The translations under genes and the position numbers were made by a program. Below, piece by piece: positions 44,214 to 54,397 of a stretch of DNA of 64,000 bases. The DNA comes from Tautonia plasticadhaerens. Lineage in GTDB: Bacteria; Planctomycetota; Planctomycetia; Isosphaerales; Isosphaeraceae. The stretch covers positions 620,001 through 684,000 of the forward strand of contig NZ_CP036426.1 in the NCBI RefSeq assembly GCF_007752535.1, given 5' to 3'. The notes under the pieces are model-generated. The model ran no database searches, was not told the DNA's origin, and worked only from the letters and a program-made list of their open reading frames with translations. Each line of letters begins with the position of its first letter. Position 1 is the stretch's first letter.

Positions 44214-45179
44214 ATGCTCAGCCGGGTGGCCGAGAACCTCTACTGGATCAGCCGGTACGTCGAGCGGGCCGAGAACGTCGCCCGACTGCTGGACGTGGGA
44301 TTCCACCTGGAGCTGGACGCCGCCGGCCTCGACGGCGACGCCGCCGGCACCGACCCGGCGCCGATCGCCAGCGTCCTGTCCATCCTCGCCTGCCGGGACT
44401 CCTTCGAGCGTGCCCACGGGCCCGGGCCGCTGGACCGGGAGGCGGTGCTCCGCTTCCTGACCTTCGACCGCGCCAACAACCAGTCGATCCTCTCCATGCT
44501 CGGCCACGCCCGGGAGAACGCCCGGGCCACCCAGGAGACGATCAGCGCCGACGCCTGGCTGCAGCTCAACCGCCTGCATTTCTACGTCCGGGGCCGCAAG
44601 GCCCGCCGCCGGTTCCTCGACAGCCCCCCCCGGTTCCTCCAGGGGGTGAAGCGGGCCTGCATCCTCTTCGACGGCCTGGTGGACGGCACCTTGCCCCGGA
44701 CCGAGATCTACCACTTCCTCCAGCTCGGCCGGCACCTGGAACGCGCCAGCCAGATCAGCCGGATCCTCAGCGTGAAGCTGCACGGGCTCCGGGAGGGGGG
44801 GCCGGTGGTCGAGTCCCCGCTGCGGATCGTCCACTGGTCGAGCCTGCTCTGGAGCTGCGCCGCGTACGAGGCGTACCTGAGGGATTATCACGACCGGGTC
44901 GACCCCGAGGGCGTGGTCCGCTACCTGATCCTCGACCCCGAGTTCCCCCGGTCGATCCGCTTCTGCGTGGCCCGGTGCCTGGAATCGCTGCGGGCCATCT
45001 CCAGCGGGGACGGCTACGGTTCCGAGGCCGAGCGCTGCCTGGGGCGCCTCGACAGCGAGCTGCACTACATCGCCCCGTCGGAGATCTTCGACCGGGGCCT
45101 GGGCTCGTTCCTCTCCGGCGTCCAGGACTCCTGCAACAAAATCGGCGACGAGATCCATCGCGCCTACTTCTTCACCTGA
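44214..45179 (+). CDS. Alpha-E domain protein (DUF403)
   Basis: 321 residues. The N-terminus LSRVAENLYWISRYVERAEN is diagnostic of the all-helical alpha-E family; further marks are NARATQETISADAWLQLNRL, FLQLGRHLERASQISRILSV and DPEFPRSIRFCVARCLESLR. ATG 44214 lies 1 bp after the ATP-grasp stop, so translation is coupled. Alpha-E proteins always sit beside the circularly permuted ATP-grasp enzyme and are thought to work with it; the mechanism is unknown. It is of normal length (about 310-320). Confidence 0.95.
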   Translation: MLSRVAENLYWISRYVERAENVARLLDVGFHLELDAAGLDGDAAGTDPAPIASVLSILACRDSFERAHGPGPLDREAVLRFLTFDRANNQSILSMLGHARENARATQETISADAWLQLNRLHFYVRGRKARRRFLDSPPRFLQGVKRACILFDGLVDGTLPRTEIYHFLQLGRHLERASQISRILSVKLHGLREGGPVVESPLRIVHWSSLLWSCAAYEAYLRDYHDRVDPEGVVRYLILDPEFPRSIRFCVARCLESLRAISSGDGYGSEAERCLGRLDSELHYIAPSEIFDRGLGSFLSGVQDSCNKIGDEIHRAYFFT

Positions 45180-45233
45180 CCCGACGCCACCCGGCCCGAA
45201 CGGGGCCCCGGGCCTCCCCCGGGGACGACCGCC

Positions 45234-46232
45234 ATGCTGCTGCGGATCCAGCACGAGACTCGGTTCACCTACACGGCCCCCGTGACCGAGACGGTCTTCG
45301 AGGTCCGGATGGCGCCGCAGTCGGACGAGGACCAGACGGCGCTGCGATACCGGCTCCAGACGACCCCGCAGGCCCCGGTCACCGCCTTCCACGACGGCTT
45401 CGGCAACCGGGTCGACCTGTTCAACATCGCCAAGCCCTATCACGAGCTGATCATCCGGTCGACCAGCTTCGTGCGGACCCATCGCCGCCAGGCCTCCCCG
45501 AGGCTCCTTGAAGTCTCCTGGCCGCCCTCCGGGCCTTATGACGTGGACGCGGCCGAGTTCCTGCTCCCCAGCCCGCTGGTCGACGCCAGCCCCGCGCTGG
45601 ACGCCTTCCTCGGGGAACTCCCCCGCCCCACCGGCGACGCGATGAGCGACATCCTCGCCCTCGTTTCCGCCGTCCGGGACCGCTTCAAGTACGAGAAGCG
45701 GGTGACCGGCGCCCGGACCCTGCTGAGCGAGGCGCTGGAGGGCGGCAAGGGGGTCTGCCAGGACTTCGCCCACCTCTTCATCGGCGCCTGCCGGGGGCTG
45801 GGGATCCCGGCCCGGTACGTCAGCGGCTACGTGAACCACCCGGGAGAGATCGCCACCCACGCCTGGTGCCAGATCTGGGGCGGGGACGGGGTCGGCTGGT
45901 TCGACGTGGACCCGACCGCCGGCGAGTTCGCCAGCGACGACTACGTCGTCATCGCCTTCGGCCGGGACTACTCCGACGTCCCCCCCAACCGGGGGGTCTG
46001 GAAGGGGAAGGCCGAGGAGCAGATCGCCGTCACCGTCGGCGTCGAGCCGGTCGACCGCCTCCCGTTCGAGTGGAACGAGTGGACCTTCCCGGTCCCCGCC
46101 GACGGCCAGTCCCAGTACCAGCGGCAGGGCTCCCGGTCGAGCCAGATGCAGCGCCAGTCCTCCCGGGCCGCATTCCCCGACCAGCCCCGCCCCCGGGCCG
46201 AGCTGCACCAGCAGCAAGGCCAGCAGCAGTGA
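45234..46232 (+). CDS. Transglutaminase-like protein
   Basis: 332 residues. N-terminal beta-domain (LLRIQHETRFTYTAPVTETV, FHDGFGNRVDLFNIAKPYHE), then the papain-like core with Cys in GGKGVCQDFAHLFIGACRGL, His in EIATHAWCQIWG and Asp in GWFDVDPTAGEF: an intact triad. The C-terminal 60 residues are Gln/Arg/Ser-rich and low-complexity, ending in a poly-Gln tail (QQQGQQQ), unlike most members. Bacterial relatives act as peptidases or amidases. It is 54 bp after the alpha-E gene in the same operon. Confidence 0.93.
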   Translation: MLLRIQHETRFTYTAPVTETVFEVRMAPQSDEDQTALRYRLQTTPQAPVTAFHDGFGNRVDLFNIAKPYHELIIRSTSFVRTHRRQASPRLLEVSWPPSGPYDVDAAEFLLPSPLVDASPALDAFLGELPRPTGDAMSDILALVSAVRDRFKYEKRVTGARTLLSEALEGGKGVCQDFAHLFIGACRGLGIPARYVSGYVNHPGEIATHAWCQIWGGDGVGWFDVDPTAGEFASDDYVVIAFGRDYSDVPPNRGVWKGKAEEQIAVTVGVEPVDRLPFEWNEWTFPVPADGQSQYQRQGSRSSQMQRQSSRAAFPDQPRPRAELHQQQGQQQ

Positions 46233-46240
46233 CCGCCGCC

Positions 46241-47140
46241 CTACCGGCCCCCCCCGCCGCTGAGGTGCCGGGCCTCGCCCCCGGCCGACTGGCCCGGCTG
46301 CTCCGGCTTGCCCATCGGCGCGGCCAGGGCCTCGGGCCCCACCGTGTCGGTCCAGACGGTGAATCCGGAGAGCACGGCCGTCCCGAACGAGGTCGTCAGG
46401 GCGACGTCGACCGCGTCCCGACCGTGGCCCATCAGGATCCGGCCGATCCGGGGCATGTTGTGCCGGGCGTCGAAGGTGTACCAGCGGCCGCCGAGATAGG
46501 CCTCGAACCAGCCGCTGAAGTCCATCGGGTGCGGCGCCGGGGGCACGCCGATGTCCCCGAGGTAGCCGGTGGCGTACCGGGCCGGGATGTTCAGGCACCG
46601 GCAGAAGGTGATCGCCAGCTGGGTGAAGTCACGGCAGACGCCGTTGCCCTCGGTGTACACGTCCCAGGCGGTCTTGGTCGGCCGGGCGTGGTGGTAGCCG
46701 AACTCGACGTGGCGGTTCACCCAGGAGCAGACCGCCTGCACGCGGCCCCAGCCGGTCGGCGATTGGCCGAAGAGCGACCAGGCGATGTCCGACAGGCGTT
46801 CGACCTCGCAGTATCGGCTCCCCAGCAGGTAGGTCAGCACCCCCACCGGCAGGTCCTGGACGGGGATCTGCTCCGCGCCCGGCGCCTGCTCGTCCGGCGC
46901 CCCGGAGTCCTCGACGACCAGGTCGTCCCAGATCGTCAGCCGCCCCCCCGGGGCGACGATCCGCGCGCAGCGATTGCCGAACCCGTCGAGGAATCGGTCG
47001 ACCGGCACCTCGGGCTCCAGCCTCATGCCGCCGGGGCGACGGACCGAACCTTCGCGCTCGGGCCTGAGCGCCAGCATCAGCAGCATCGGCGTGGGGCTGG
47101 GCACGTCGAAGACCATCTCGTACCCGGCGCGAATCAGCAT
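46241..47140 (-). CDS. Transglutaminase-like protein lacking an obvious catalytic His
   Basis: 299 residues from ATG 47140. N-terminal half as in the sister gene (LIRAGYEMVFDVPSPTPMLL, FLDGFGNRCARIVAPGG). The core has Cys in EGNGVCRDFTQLAITFCRCL and the Asp in RWYTFDARHNMPRIGRI. The strand that carries His in the other protein reads HPMDFSGWFEAYLGG: Ser stands where DFHAW-type relatives have His, with a His five residues earlier. Activity is therefore uncertain. Encoded convergently with its sister, 8 bp apart, and divergently from Anbu. It has the closest match to a consensus promoter in the window (47191-47219). Confidence 0.88.
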   Translation of the reverse strand: MLIRAGYEMVFDVPSPTPMLLMLALRPEREGSVRRPGGMRLEPEVPVDRFLDGFGNRCARIVAPGGRLTIWDDLVVEDSGAPDEQAPGAEQIPVQDLPVGVLTYLLGSRYCEVERLSDIAWSLFGQSPTGWGRVQAVCSWVNRHVEFGYHHARPTKTAWDVYTEGNGVCRDFTQLAITFCRCLNIPARYATGYLGDIGVPPAPHPMDFSGWFEAYLGGRWYTFDARHNMPRIGRILMGHGRDAVDVALTTSFGTAVLSGFTVWTDTVGPEALAAPMGKPEQPGQSAGGEARHLSGGGGR

Positions 47141-47190
47141 CGCGAATGGACTCCCGCGGCCGAACCCCCTGGCGATGGGGCCATGCTGGC

Positions 47191-47219
47191 AATTTACGGT
47201 TGAACATTTGCTCTGTCAA
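47191..47219 (-). promoter_or_regulatory. Promoter of the minus-strand transglutaminase gene
   Basis: Minus strand: -35 TTGACA (47214-47219), 17 bp, -10 TAAATT (47191-47196), about 50 bp before ATG 47140. Confidence 0.6.
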
Positions 47220-47233
47220 GGGGTCCGGGCCCC

Positions 47234-47262
47234 TTGCCGGCGGCCCCGGCGTGTGCGATGAT
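47234..47262 (+). promoter_or_regulatory. Promoter of the Anbu gene
   Basis: -35 TTGCCG (47234-47239), 17 bp, -10 GATGAT (47257-47262), 63 bp before ATG 47325. The two divergent promoters (47191-47219 and this one) are only 15 bp apart. Confidence 0.4.
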
Positions 47263-47324
47263 TCCCGGCAGGCGGCCGGGCCTCGGGAGGGTGCCGGCCG
47301 GGCGGAGGCGCGAGGGGCCGGTCG

Positions 47325-48068
47325 ATGACGTATTGCCTGGGGATCAAGACGAGGGACGGCCTGGTGATGGCCTCCGACAGCCGGACCAACGCCGGCTTCG
47401 ATCAGGTCAACGTCGCCCGCAAGATGCACACCTTCGAGGCCGAGGGGGAGCGCGTCTTCGTCCTGCTGGCCAGCGGCAGCCTCTCCTGCACCCAGTCGAT
47501 CGTCACCCTGCTCGACCGCGAGTTCCGGGAGGGCCGCGGACTGGCCGCCGCCGAGACCTTCTACGACGCCGCCCGGGCCGTCGGCGAGCAAGTGCGACGC
47601 GTCGCGCTGCTCGACCGCGAGGCCCTGGAACGCGACGACTACCGCTTCAACGTCCACCTCATCCTCGGCGGCCAGATCCGCGGCCAGCCGCACGAACTCT
47701 ACCTGATCTACCCCCAGGGCAACCCCCTCTGCGCCAGCGACGACTCCCCCTTCCTCCAGATCGGCGAGTGCAAGTACGGCCGCCCGATCCTGGACCGGGG
47801 CATCCGGTTCGACCGCACCACGCTGGAGGACGCCTCGCGCTACGCCCTGATCTCGATCGACTCCACCATGCGCTCCAACGTCACCGTCGGGCCGCCGATC
47901 GACCTGCTCGTCTACGCCGCCGGGGAACTCCGGGTCAGCCGGTACCGCCGCTTCAACGGCAAGGATGCCGACCTGATGGCCATCCACAGCCAGTGGGAGG
48001 CCGCGCTCCGCAAGGCCGTGCAGGAAGTCCCCGAGATCGACTTCAACCCCCCGCCCGACGACCCCTGA
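47325..48068 (+). CDS. Anbu, bacterial proteasome-homologue peptidase
   Basis: 247 residues from ATG 47325. It is an Ntn-hydrolase: after removal of Met the first residue is Thr (TYCLGIKTRDGLVMASDSRT), as in proteasome beta subunits and HslV. Further family marks: FVLLASGSLSCTQSIVTLLD, FNVHLILGGQIRGQPHELYL, ECKYGRPILDRGIRFDRTTL and SIDSTMRSNVTVGPPIDLLV. Anbu differs from HslV by its length and gene context: it is usually found with the permuted ATP-grasp, alpha-E and transglutaminase genes, as here. Known Anbu forms open helical rings; its substrate is unknown. Here it is transcribed separately from the ATP-grasp operon. Confidence 0.94.
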   Translation: MTYCLGIKTRDGLVMASDSRTNAGFDQVNVARKMHTFEAEGERVFVLLASGSLSCTQSIVTLLDREFREGRGLAAAETFYDAARAVGEQVRRVALLDREALERDDYRFNVHLILGGQIRGQPHELYLIYPQGNPLCASDDSPFLQIGECKYGRPILDRGIRFDRTTLEDASRYALISIDSTMRSNVTVGPPIDLLVYAAGELRVSRYRRFNGKDADLMAIHSQWEAALRKAVQEVPEIDFNPPPDDP

Positions 48069-48228
48069 TGCCGGCCTCGCCCCGGCCGACCCCCGCCGCA
48101 GGATCGCTCCGGGATGCACCGCACCGCACCGGGGCGGCGCGGGTCGGGCCGCTCGATCCCCGGGGGATCGGGGAATGGTCGAGCCCTTCGGCTCGGTCGA
48201 CCCACGTCGCGGACGGAGCACCACGCCG

Positions 48229-50016
48229 ATGTCGGACGGATCCAATGAGCCGGGCTCGGCCCGAGCCGGGCTCGTCGTCCTGCTGCTCGCCCTGCTGCCG
48301 GCGGCCTCGGCCCCGTGGATCGTCCCCGGCTTCGTTACGCAGGACGGCCCGGCGCACGCCTACAACGCCCACATCCTGCTCGAATCCCTCCGCCTCGGAG
48401 CCGACTCCCCCTTCGCCGCCGTCTACGAGCCCCGGTGGCGGCCCCTCCCCAACCTCGGCGGCCACCTCGGGCTGATGGGCCTGCTCGCCCTGCTCCCCCC
48501 GCGCCCGGCCGATCGGGCGATGACCACGATCTCCCTGGTCGGCTTCGCCCTGACGATCGCCTGGCTCCGATGGCGGGTGGCGGGGCGACTCGGCTTCCCG
48601 GGGGCCGCCGTGCTGTCGGCCCTGCTGGCGATCAACATGCCCTGGTTGATGGGCTTCTCGAACTTCCTGATCGGCGCGACGCTGCTGGTCCTCACCCTCG
48701 GGCTCTGGTGGGGCTGGCGGGACCGCCTCGGGCCGCCTCGCTCGGCGGCCATCGGGCTGATGCTGGTGCTCGGCTACCTGGGCCACCTCGTCAGCCTCGG
48801 GCTGACGGCCGGTGCGCTGGTCGTGCTGTCCGTCTGCTCCCCGGGGGGCGATCGGCGACGTCGGGTCGGCTGGACGGCCGTCGCCTGCCTGCCGATGATC
48901 CCGATGGCCCTCCTGTACCGATCCCTGACCGCCGAGGGGGGGGCCTTCGAGCCGTCCTGGGAGCAATCCGGCCCGATCCTCTCCCCGAGCCTCTGGGCCC
49001 GCCGCCTCTCCTGGATCGACCCCGTCGCCCTGGGACGACGCGACCTGTTCCCCCTCCGATCCGGGTGGGACGGCCCCTGGTGCCTCGCCCTCTCGCCGAG
49101 CCTCTGGCTCGGCCTCGGCCTGGCCGTCTCGGTCGGGGGGACGGTGCTCGGGGGGCGACCCACGGCCGGGAGGGATCGGCGGCCCTGGCTGGTCCTCTCG
49201 ACGCTGCTGCTGGTCGGGGCGGCGGTCGGTCCGGACGGCTTCGGCGACGACCACGGCTATTTCCTCGCCCAGCGGGTCGCCCTCGTCGGCCTGGCCTGCC
49301 TCGTCCCGGCGCTGGAGCTGGACCCGAGGACCCGCCCCGGCCGGGTGGCGTCCGGCCTGATCGCCCTCGCGCTCGCCTTGCAAACCGCCTTCGTCTGGGA
49401 CTACGCGGCCGAGTCGGGCCGCCGGGCCGGGGCCCTGCTGGCCTCGACCCCCGAGGTCGGTCGGGGGAACCGGGTCGGCACCCTGCTGGTCGACATCCGG
49501 GGCCGGTATCGCGCGAACCCGCTGCTGCACGCCGATAGCCTGCTGGGCGTCGGCACGGGCAACGTGATCTGGAGCAACTACGAGACGAGGCACTACTACT
49601 TCCCCGTGCAACTCCGACCCGGGGTCGACGCCCCCCCCTCGCTCGCCTTCGAGCGGATCGCGCTGCTCGACGACCCCGAGGACGCCGACGACCGGGCCGA
49701 GGCCTGGGCCGGCCTGCTCCGTTCGCACGGTGACGCGATCGACGTCGTCCTCTGCTGGGGGGACGCCCCCGGACTCGACGCCATCACCGCCTCGTGGGCC
49801 GGTTCGGGGCCGGGCTTCGAGTCGGGGTCCGTCCGGGTCTACCGCCGTCCCGGCGCCGGGGCGGGCCCCCTCCCGGCCCGCCTCCGGGGCCGATCGCCTC
49901 CACCTCCCTTTTCGCCTTCGGACCGACTGCGCCCTAGAATGGAGCGATCCGATTCGACGAGTCGACCCCGAGGAGCCGACGCATGGTCGATTGGCGACGA
50001 CCGACCCGGGACCTGA
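48229..50016 (+). CDS. Large polytopic membrane protein of unknown function
   Basis: 595 residues from ATG 48229; 48175 is a possible earlier start. About ten to twelve hydrophobic segments, the first at AGLVVLLLALLPAASAPWIV. A conserved-looking extracellular loop (VPGFVTQDGPAHAYNAHILL) recalls GT-C-type or PMT-like membrane glycosyltransferases, which have Asp in such a first loop. The C-terminal 140 residues are soluble. No specific family is assigned. The last 34 bp overlap the start of the next gene and that gene's promoter lies within this one. Confidence 0.7.
   Translation: MSDGSNEPGSARAGLVVLLLALLPAASAPWIVPGFVTQDGPAHAYNAHILLESLRLGADSPFAAVYEPRWRPLPNLGGHLGLMGLLALLPPRPADRAMTTISLVGFALTIAWLRWRVAGRLGFPGAAVLSALLAINMPWLMGFSNFLIGATLLVLTLGLWWGWRDRLGPPRSAAIGLMLVLGYLGHLVSLGLTAGALVVLSVCSPGGDRRRRVGWTAVACLPMIPMALLYRSLTAEGGAFEPSWEQSGPILSPSLWARRLSWIDPVALGRRDLFPLRSGWDGPWCLALSPSLWLGLGLAVSVGGTVLGGRPTAGRDRRPWLVLSTLLLVGAAVGPDGFGDDHGYFLAQRVALVGLACLVPALELDPRTRPGRVASGLIALALALQTAFVWDYAAESGRRAGALLASTPEVGRGNRVGTLLVDIRGRYRANPLLHADSLLGVGTGNVIWSNYETRHYYFPVQLRPGVDAPPSLAFERIALLDDPEDADDRAEAWAGLLRSHGDAIDVVLCWGDAPGLDAITASWAGSGPGFESGSVRVYRRPGAGAGPLPARLRGRSPPPPFSPSDRLRPRMERSDSTSRPRGADAWSIGDDRPGT
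49911..49940 (+). promoter_or_regulatory. Promoter of the serine protease gene
   Basis: -35 TTCGCC (49911-49916), 18 bp, -10 TAGAAT (49935-49940), 42 bp before ATG 49983, inside the end of the previous gene. Confidence 0.45.
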
Positions 50017-50873
50017 TCGCCCCCTTCGCCGCGTTCGTGCTGGTGGTGGCGATCCTGCCCGCCCTGGTCGGGGCCCAGGAGCCGGGTTCCCGGAGGATCG
50101 CGCCCGGGACGACCGACCCGGCCGACCTGCCGGGGCCGCTGGACGACGTGACGATCCGGCCGACGGTCCTGATCCGCAACGGCAACTCGCGGGGCAGCGG
50201 CACGATCATCGGCTCGAATGGGGGCCGCGCCCTGGTGCTGACCGCCGCGCACGTGATCGACGGCCCCGGCGACCCGGCCATCGAGCTGCATCGTTACAAC
50301 CTCGGCATCGAGGGCCGCAAGCTCGGCGGGGTCTGGCCGAAGGTCTACCCCGCCCGGGTCGTGGCGACCGACGCCGACGCCGACGTGGCCGTGCTGCTGG
50401 TTCAGGGGCTGGCGAAGTTGCCCTACGTCGCCGCGCTCGACCCGGACCTGGGCCGGACGCCGCCGAGCGGCTCGTCGGTGACCTCCGTCGGCATCGACCA
50501 GGCGAGCGACCTGAACGCCTGGGACTCCAGGATCCGGGGCACCGCCCTGCTCTCCCGGAACAAGGTCGACCGCGCCGACGCCGGGACCTCGGCCGCCCCC
50601 CCCTCCCCCTTCCGGGTCGAGGGCGGGATCCGGGACACGGCGATGGACGGCCGGGAGCGTCGGCTGTTCCTGATCACCGAGCACGCCCCGATCCAGGGCC
50701 GATCCGGCGGCGGCCTCTTCTCCGAGGACGGCCGGCTGCTCGGGCTTTGCGTCGGCCGGATCGAGGTCAAGGACGCCCGGGGGGAGTCGGCCGCCATCGG
50801 CCTGTTCGCCTCGGGCAAGAGCATTCTCCGCGTGCTCGACCGGATCGACCGGGGCTCCCCCGACGCGAATTGA
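49983..50873 (+). CDS. Secreted trypsin-like serine protease
   Basis: 296 residues from ATG 49983, with an N-terminal export signal (LIAPFAAFVLVVAILPALVGAQ). S1-type catalytic residues are visible: His in LVLTAAHVIDGPG, Asp in ATDADADVAVLLV and Ser in IQGRSGGGLFSEDG. GNSRGSGTIIGSNGG is the usual first barrel strand. There is no PDZ domain after the protease, unlike DegP/HtrA. Located outside the cytoplasm; the target is unknown. Confidence 0.92.
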   Translation: MVDWRRPTRDLIAPFAAFVLVVAILPALVGAQEPGSRRIAPGTTDPADLPGPLDDVTIRPTVLIRNGNSRGSGTIIGSNGGRALVLTAAHVIDGPGDPAIELHRYNLGIEGRKLGGVWPKVYPARVVATDADADVAVLLVQGLAKLPYVAALDPDLGRTPPSGSSVTSVGIDQASDLNAWDSRIRGTALLSRNKVDRADAGTSAAPPSPFRVEGGIRDTAMDGRERRLFLITEHAPIQGRSGGGLFSEDGRLLGLCVGRIEVKDARGESAAIGLFASGKSILRVLDRIDRGSPDAN

Positions 50874-50874
50874 A

Positions 50875-50903
50875 TTGCTGCTTTGAGCCGACCCGACCAC
50901 AAT
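50875..50903 (+). promoter_or_regulatory. Promoter of the Bax inhibitor-1 family gene
   Basis: -35 TTGCTG (50875-50880), 17 bp, -10 CACAAT (50898-50903), 80 bp before GTG 50983. Confidence 0.4.
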
Positions 50904-50982
50904 ACCTGCTGACGGGCCCGCCCGACGACCGGGCCGGGCCCTCCCGCTCGCTCTCTCCCCAACGACTCGGAGGCTGATCACG

Positions 50983-51726
50983 GTGGAGACGTCCAATCCG
51001 GTCTTCTCGGACACGATCTTCAATGACTGGGCCCGCGAGGCCACCCGCACCAACACGATGACCGTGCGCGGCACGGCCTCGAAGTGCTTCCTCGCCCTCG
51101 CCATCCTCACGGCCGCCGCCGCCTGGGTGTGGGGCCTGGGCGAGAAGGGCGGGCTGCAGGCCGTCCAGATGTGGACGATCGGCGGGGCCATCGTCGGCCT
51201 CGTCCTGGCCCTGCTGACCGCCTTCGTGACCAAACTGGCCCCGTACACCACGCCGGTCTACGCCGCGGCCGAGGGAGCGTTCCTGGGCGGCATCTCCTTC
51301 TGGTTCAACACCATGTATCCGGGCATCGCCTTCAACGCGATGGCCCTGACCTTCGCCGTGCTGTTCGTGATGCTCGCGCTCTACACCTCGCGGATCATCC
51401 CCGTCACGGAAAAGCTCCGCATGGGGATCGTCGCCGCCACGGGCGCGGTCTTCCTCGTCTACATGCTGAGCTTCGTGCTTTCGTTCTTCGGCATCTCCAT
51501 GCCGCTGGTCCACGACGCCTCCCCCTGGGGGATCGGCTTCAGCGTGGTGGTCGTCGGCATCGCCGCCTTCAACCTGCTGCTCGACTTCGACTTCATCGAG
51601 CGGGGCTCCCAGGCCGGTGCCCCGAAGGCGATGGAGTGGTACGGCGCCTTCGGCCTGCTCGTCACCCTGGTCTGGCTCTATATCAGCATCCTGCGGTTGC
51701 TCGCCCAGCTCCAGAGCCGGGACTGA
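50983..51726 (+). CDS. Bax inhibitor-1/YccA-family membrane protein
   Basis: 247 residues from GTG 50983 (GGAGG about 10 nt upstream). Seven membrane helices. Family marks: NTMTVRGTASKCFLALAILT near the start, YAAAEGAFLGGISFWFNTMY, IAFNAMALTFAVLFVMLALY, and the C-terminal LLLDFDFIERGSQAGAPKAM with the paired acidic residues (the di-aspartyl pH sensor region). This is the bacterial YbhL/YccA-like subgroup, which can act as a pH-sensitive cation leak. Monocistronic, followed by a strong hairpin. Confidence 0.93.
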   Translation: METSNPVFSDTIFNDWAREATRTNTMTVRGTASKCFLALAILTAAAAWVWGLGEKGGLQAVQMWTIGGAIVGLVLALLTAFVTKLAPYTTPVYAAAEGAFLGGISFWFNTMYPGIAFNAMALTFAVLFVMLALYTSRIIPVTEKLRMGIVAATGAVFLVYMLSFVLSFFGISMPLVHDASPWGIGFSVVVVGIAAFNLLLDFDFIERGSQAGAPKAMEWYGAFGLLVTLVWLYISILRLLAQLQSRD

Positions 51727-51775
51727 CCCAGTCGGACGGACGATCGCCCCGTCTCCACCGAGTCCGATTCTGCTC

Positions 51776-51812
51776 GACGCCCGCCCTCGCCTCCCTGGCG
51801 AGGGCGGGCGTC
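51776..51812 (+). terminator. Terminator hairpin
   Basis: GACGCCCGCCCTCGCC, TCCCT, GGCGAGGGCGGGCGTC: a perfect 16-bp stem with a 5-nt loop, 50 bp after the Bax inhibitor-1 family stop. Confidence 0.65.
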
Positions 51813-51973
51813 TCCCATTCCAGGGCATCTGGCACCCTCCCGTTTTGGCCTGCCAAGATGGCAGCCGCCGGGGGGCTCCCTGCTGGGTTCGGCAGGAATC
51901 GCCCCGCGGCCCTCCCGGACCGGAAATCGCAAACCATTATGCCGAAAGGGGGATGCGTGGTCGTGATTGGCGC

Positions 51974-51987
51974 GGCACGCCGCTTGC
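51974..51987 (+). promoter_or_regulatory. Sigma-54-like promoter upstream of groES-groEL
   Basis: GGCACGCCGCTTGC: GG and GC with exactly 10 nt between, matching the sigma-54 consensus TGGCACG-N4-TTGC at all but the outermost T. It predicts a start about 12 bp after the GC, near 51999, 118 bp before ATG 52117. A CIRCE element was looked for in 51727-52116 and not found. Confidence 0.45.
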
Positions 51988-52116
51988 CTTAGCCGCTGGC
52001 CGACGATCGGGGCGGGCGACGTCCAAGGGGGACGGTCGGCCGGCGGCCCCGACGGGTCAACCAACGACGCGTGCGAGGCTCGGGAGCAGGCCGAGCCGCG
52101 AGGAGAGCAGGTCGCG

Positions 52117-54169
<2,053 letters not shown>

Positions 54170-54177
54170 TCGGCCGG

Positions 54178-54267
54178 CCGTCCGCCGGGCCGATCCTCGT
54201 CCCGGCGGACGGCGACGTCCCTGACACTCCCGATCCTTCAACGGCCGGCGGGCCCTCCCGCCGGCCG
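54178..54267 (+). terminator. Two successive hairpins after groEL
   Basis: CCGTCCGCCGGG (54178-54189) with CCCGGCGGACGG (54201-54212), then CGGCCGGCGGG (54242-54252) with CCCGCCGGCCG (54257-54267), followed by a short T-containing tail (TCGTCGTTTCC). Confidence 0.6.
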
Positions 54268-54397
54268 TCGTCGTTTCCGGCCCCCGGCCCCCGGTCCCCC
54301 CGAAATCAAATCCCGGAAAAAGGTGAATTGATCGGCCCCCGTCCGGGATCATAGGGGTAGGCGACCACGTCGAGTCGACCGCCGAGGGGGCCTTGCC

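Noticed and set aside
51727-52116. CIRCE operator upstream of groES
   Set aside because: No TTAGCACTC-N9-GAGTGCTAA-like sequence is present.
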